Below, piece by piece: positions 63,201-64,000 of a stretch of 64,000 bases of DNA (the first letter of the stretch is position 1; each line of letters begins with the position of its first letter). The position numbers and the translations under genes were made by a program. The notes beneath the pieces were generated by a model that saw nothing but the letters and a program-made list of their open reading frames with translations, ran no database searches and had not been told where the DNA came from. This stretch comes from Pelagibius sp. (GTDB taxonomy: Bacteria > Pseudomonadota > Alphaproteobacteria > Kiloniellales > Kiloniellaceae), in the NCBI RefSeq assembly GCF_028281305.1, contig NZ_JANQKD010000044.1:62001-126000 (forward strand). The letters run 5' to 3'.

Positions 63201-63418
63201 ACGCCGTTGACCTGTTGCTCGATCGGTGCTGCGACGGTTTCGGCCACCACTTCGGCGCTGGCGCCGGGATAGACGGCGGAGACCTGAACCGTCGGCGGCG
63301 TAATCTCCGGGTACTGCTCGATCGGCAGAGCGCCCAGGGTGACGATGCCGGCGATGACGATGACGATGGAAATCACCGAGGCGAAGATCGGCCGCCGGAT
63401 GAAAAAGGCAGAGAACAC
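60251..63418 (-). CDS. RND multidrug efflux permease (HAE1 type)
   Basis: This 1055-residue inner membrane pump has 12 helices and two large periplasmic loops. The proton relay Asp pair lies in IVLAIGIVVDDAIVVVE; the start MFSAFFIRRPIFASVISIVI and the porter region GVEGMIYMSSTSASDGSY are typical of AcrB/MexB. It exports lipophilic drugs with a fusion protein and an outer channel. The fusion gene lies just upstream; no TolC-like gene is in the window. The Cys-rich MarR gene is about 2 kb beyond its end, but a link is not shown. Confidence 0.92.
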   Translation of the reverse strand: MFSAFFIRRPIFASVISIVIVIAGIVTLGALPIEQYPEITPPTVQVSAVYPGASAEVVAETVAAPIEQQVNGVEGMIYMSSTSASDGSYTLTVTFEVGSDLDLSQILVQNRVALAEPNLPEEVVRQGVNTKKQSSNIILFAALLSEGNRYDELFLSNYATLNLRDTLSRIDGVGEVFVFPASDYSMRVWLDPTALKSRGLTTQDVVAAIREQNVQVAAGQIGQPPAPSGQSFQLSVNVLGRLTEIEQFEEIIIKYGADGGITYLRDIARVELGGKSYDITSRLSGTPSASIGIYQLPGANAIAVASDVRQAMEEMSQRFPQGMYYEIPYDTTIFVKTSIEEVYVTLFQAAGLVFLVLFLFLQDWRATIIPAVTIPVSLIGTFAVMGLLGYSLNMLTLFGIVLAIGIVVDDAIVVVEATAVKIDNGLSAMDAAIEAMSEVSGPVIATTLVLLAVFIPAAFLPGITGQMYRQFAITIAVATVFSSINALTMAPALAALLLRPQKAGKNFFFRGFDKVFATSENAYMGLTKKLTRVTAVMMLLFVALGGFTGWQFQKLPTAFLPVEDQGYLIISAQLPNAAALERTNEVLDRIDVILADIPGVADWVSLGGFSVIDGTNASNAATIFLTMTPWGERLEPALSQGAILGRLQRELSQIQEAIAFAFPPPAIPGLGVSGGFQMQLQDRQALGLQELQRMSQEILADGNAQSGLTNLNTTFRADVPQLFAEVDRTMAKSLEISLDEVFGTLQTYLGSAYVNDFNKFGRTWQVKVQADHRFRVKPEDIRQLDVRNAAGDMVPLGTLVAVDEILGPQTVLRYNLYPSASITGQAAPGFSSGQALNLMEQLAEMKLPAGMGFEWTGMSFQEKQVGSEAILVFALAIVLVFLVLAAQYESWAMPAAVILVVPLALVGTIGALVARQFDNNVYTQIGIVLLIGLASKNAILIVEFAKAEREAGKSILEASASAAKLRFRPILMTAISSIAGFMPLVVASGAGAASRQAIGTAVVGGMTAATLMSLVFTPVFYVVMQRISERASGQKGRNEKPASREPESAAGPASD

Positions 63419-63433
63419 TGCGGCTGCCTCCCG

Positions 63434-64000
63434 CTATTGCGTTGCGGTCTCGGAAGCGCGGTCTGGCCCCGCGCCCTGGCTGAGCTGCTGGCGTGCGGCG
63501 GTCAGGGCCGTGGCGGTGAAGTCCGCCATGTCAGCCTCCTCGGGCGTCACCGTCGACCCGCCGCGCACCCTTTGAAGGCCGACCACCACGACCCTTTCGT
63601 CGTTGGCGAGACCCTCTTCGATCACCCGCATGCCGTCGATCAACTGGCCGATCTTGACGCTGCGTTTCTCGATGACGTTCTCCGCGCCCAGGACATAGAG
63701 GTAGCGGCCGGTCTGATCGAGGCCGATGGCCCGCTCGGTGACCAGCGGCATGTCCGGCCGTTCTGTCGCGGCGACGCGCAGCCGCGCGAAGAGCCCGGAG
63801 ATCAGCGCCGGGATCGGTCCTGGGTTTTCGAAACTGGCACGCAGCTGCAGGGTCCCGGTCTCGGGATTGAGTGCGGACTCGGCAAAGTCCAGCGAACCCT
63901 CGTAGACGAAATCCGTCTGGTCCGCTGTCGACATCTCCACCGACACGGTTTCGCGCATCTCCGCTTCGTTGCTGACGCCGGCATCGATCGCGGTCGCGCG
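63434..64000 (-). CDS. RND efflux periplasmic adaptor (partial, 5' end outside window)
   Basis: The visible 188 residues are the C-terminal half of an AcrA/MexA-type adaptor: ALNPETGTLQLRASFENPG (beta-barrel strand), GLFARLRVAATERPDMPLV and LVLGAENVIEKRSVKIGQ-like membrane-proximal repeats. The frame remains open at 64000, so the start and lipoyl/hairpin parts are outside. It ends 15 bases before the pump gene, as a normal adaptor-pump operon. Confidence 0.88.
   Translation of the reverse strand, partial: RATAIDAGVSNEAEMRETVSVEMSTADQTDFVYEGSLDFAESALNPETGTLQLRASFENPGPIPALISGLFARLRVAATERPDMPLVTERAIGLDQTGRYLYVLGAENVIEKRSVKIGQLIDGMRVIEEGLANDERVVVVGLQRVRGGSTVTPEEADMADFTATALTAARQQLSQGAGPDRASETATQ

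Overview
The window is a GC-rich chromosomal stretch from an alphaproteobacterium, most likely a Rhodospirillales-type heterotroph. The evidence is a CpdR-type cell-cycle response regulator, a GapR (DUF2312) nucleoid protein behind a perfect DnaA box, DUF1244, a cobalt-type nitrile hydratase-family enzyme, class I PHA synthase, a TRAP malonate operon, and an MmgR-like small RNA candidate. I see no phage, conjugative or insertion-sequence genes. The sequence reads as ordinary chromosome with short dispersed repeats and one gene remnant.

Layout. 1-334: candidate small RNA with its own promoter, terminator and PhaR-like sites. 420-5217: acetyltransferases, an N-formylglutamate amidohydrolase-family gene divergent from cpdR, tRNA-Val(GAC), and a ThDP enzyme. 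5459-6774: methyltransferase, then rpmJ with clear promoter and terminator. 6864-17318: two-carbon/glycerate metabolism (glcDEF, pyruvate kinase, glycerate 2-kinase) plus a FadR-type GntR regulator. The regulator promoter and the glcD promoter carry nearly the same operator. 17347-20518: Nudix, DHDPS-family lyase, SemiSWEET, MDR oxidoreductase. 20523-27285: malonate operon matPQMAB with divergent regulator. 27431-34454: Popeye-like cyclic-nucleotide protein and a relic of a second copy, 4-hydroxyproline epimerase-type racemase, a coupled GMC oxidoreductase and aldo/keto reductase, and a coupled amidohydrolase-family and carboxylate-amine ligase pair.

34568-37607: DUF1244, gapR, and a three-gene nitrile hydratase/thiocyanate hydrolase-type enzyme with a split beta subunit. 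37689-43808: GNAT, GST, DUF900 hydrolase, and fused indolepyruvate:ferredoxin oxidoreductase. 44227-46240: 4-hydroxyphenylpyruvate dioxygenase and phenylalanine hydroxylase, which with the oxidoreductase form an aromatic amino acid catabolic island. 46274-58111: PagL-like lipid A deacylase, acyl-CoA ligase, oligoendopeptidase F, PHA synthase, ABC1 kinase, and a 1172-residue exported beta-sandwich protein of unknown function. 58123-64000: Cys-rich MarR regulator divergent from an AhpD-like gene, DUF1330, cupin, and an RND efflux pump whose fusion protein runs off the window.

The clearest regulatory findings are the candidate PHB-linked small RNA, the shared TTGGTRATACCAA operator on glcD and its presumed repressor, the divergent mat operator, the MarR operators and the DnaA box at gapR. 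All are read by eye from the bases; none has been tested here by alignment or folding software.
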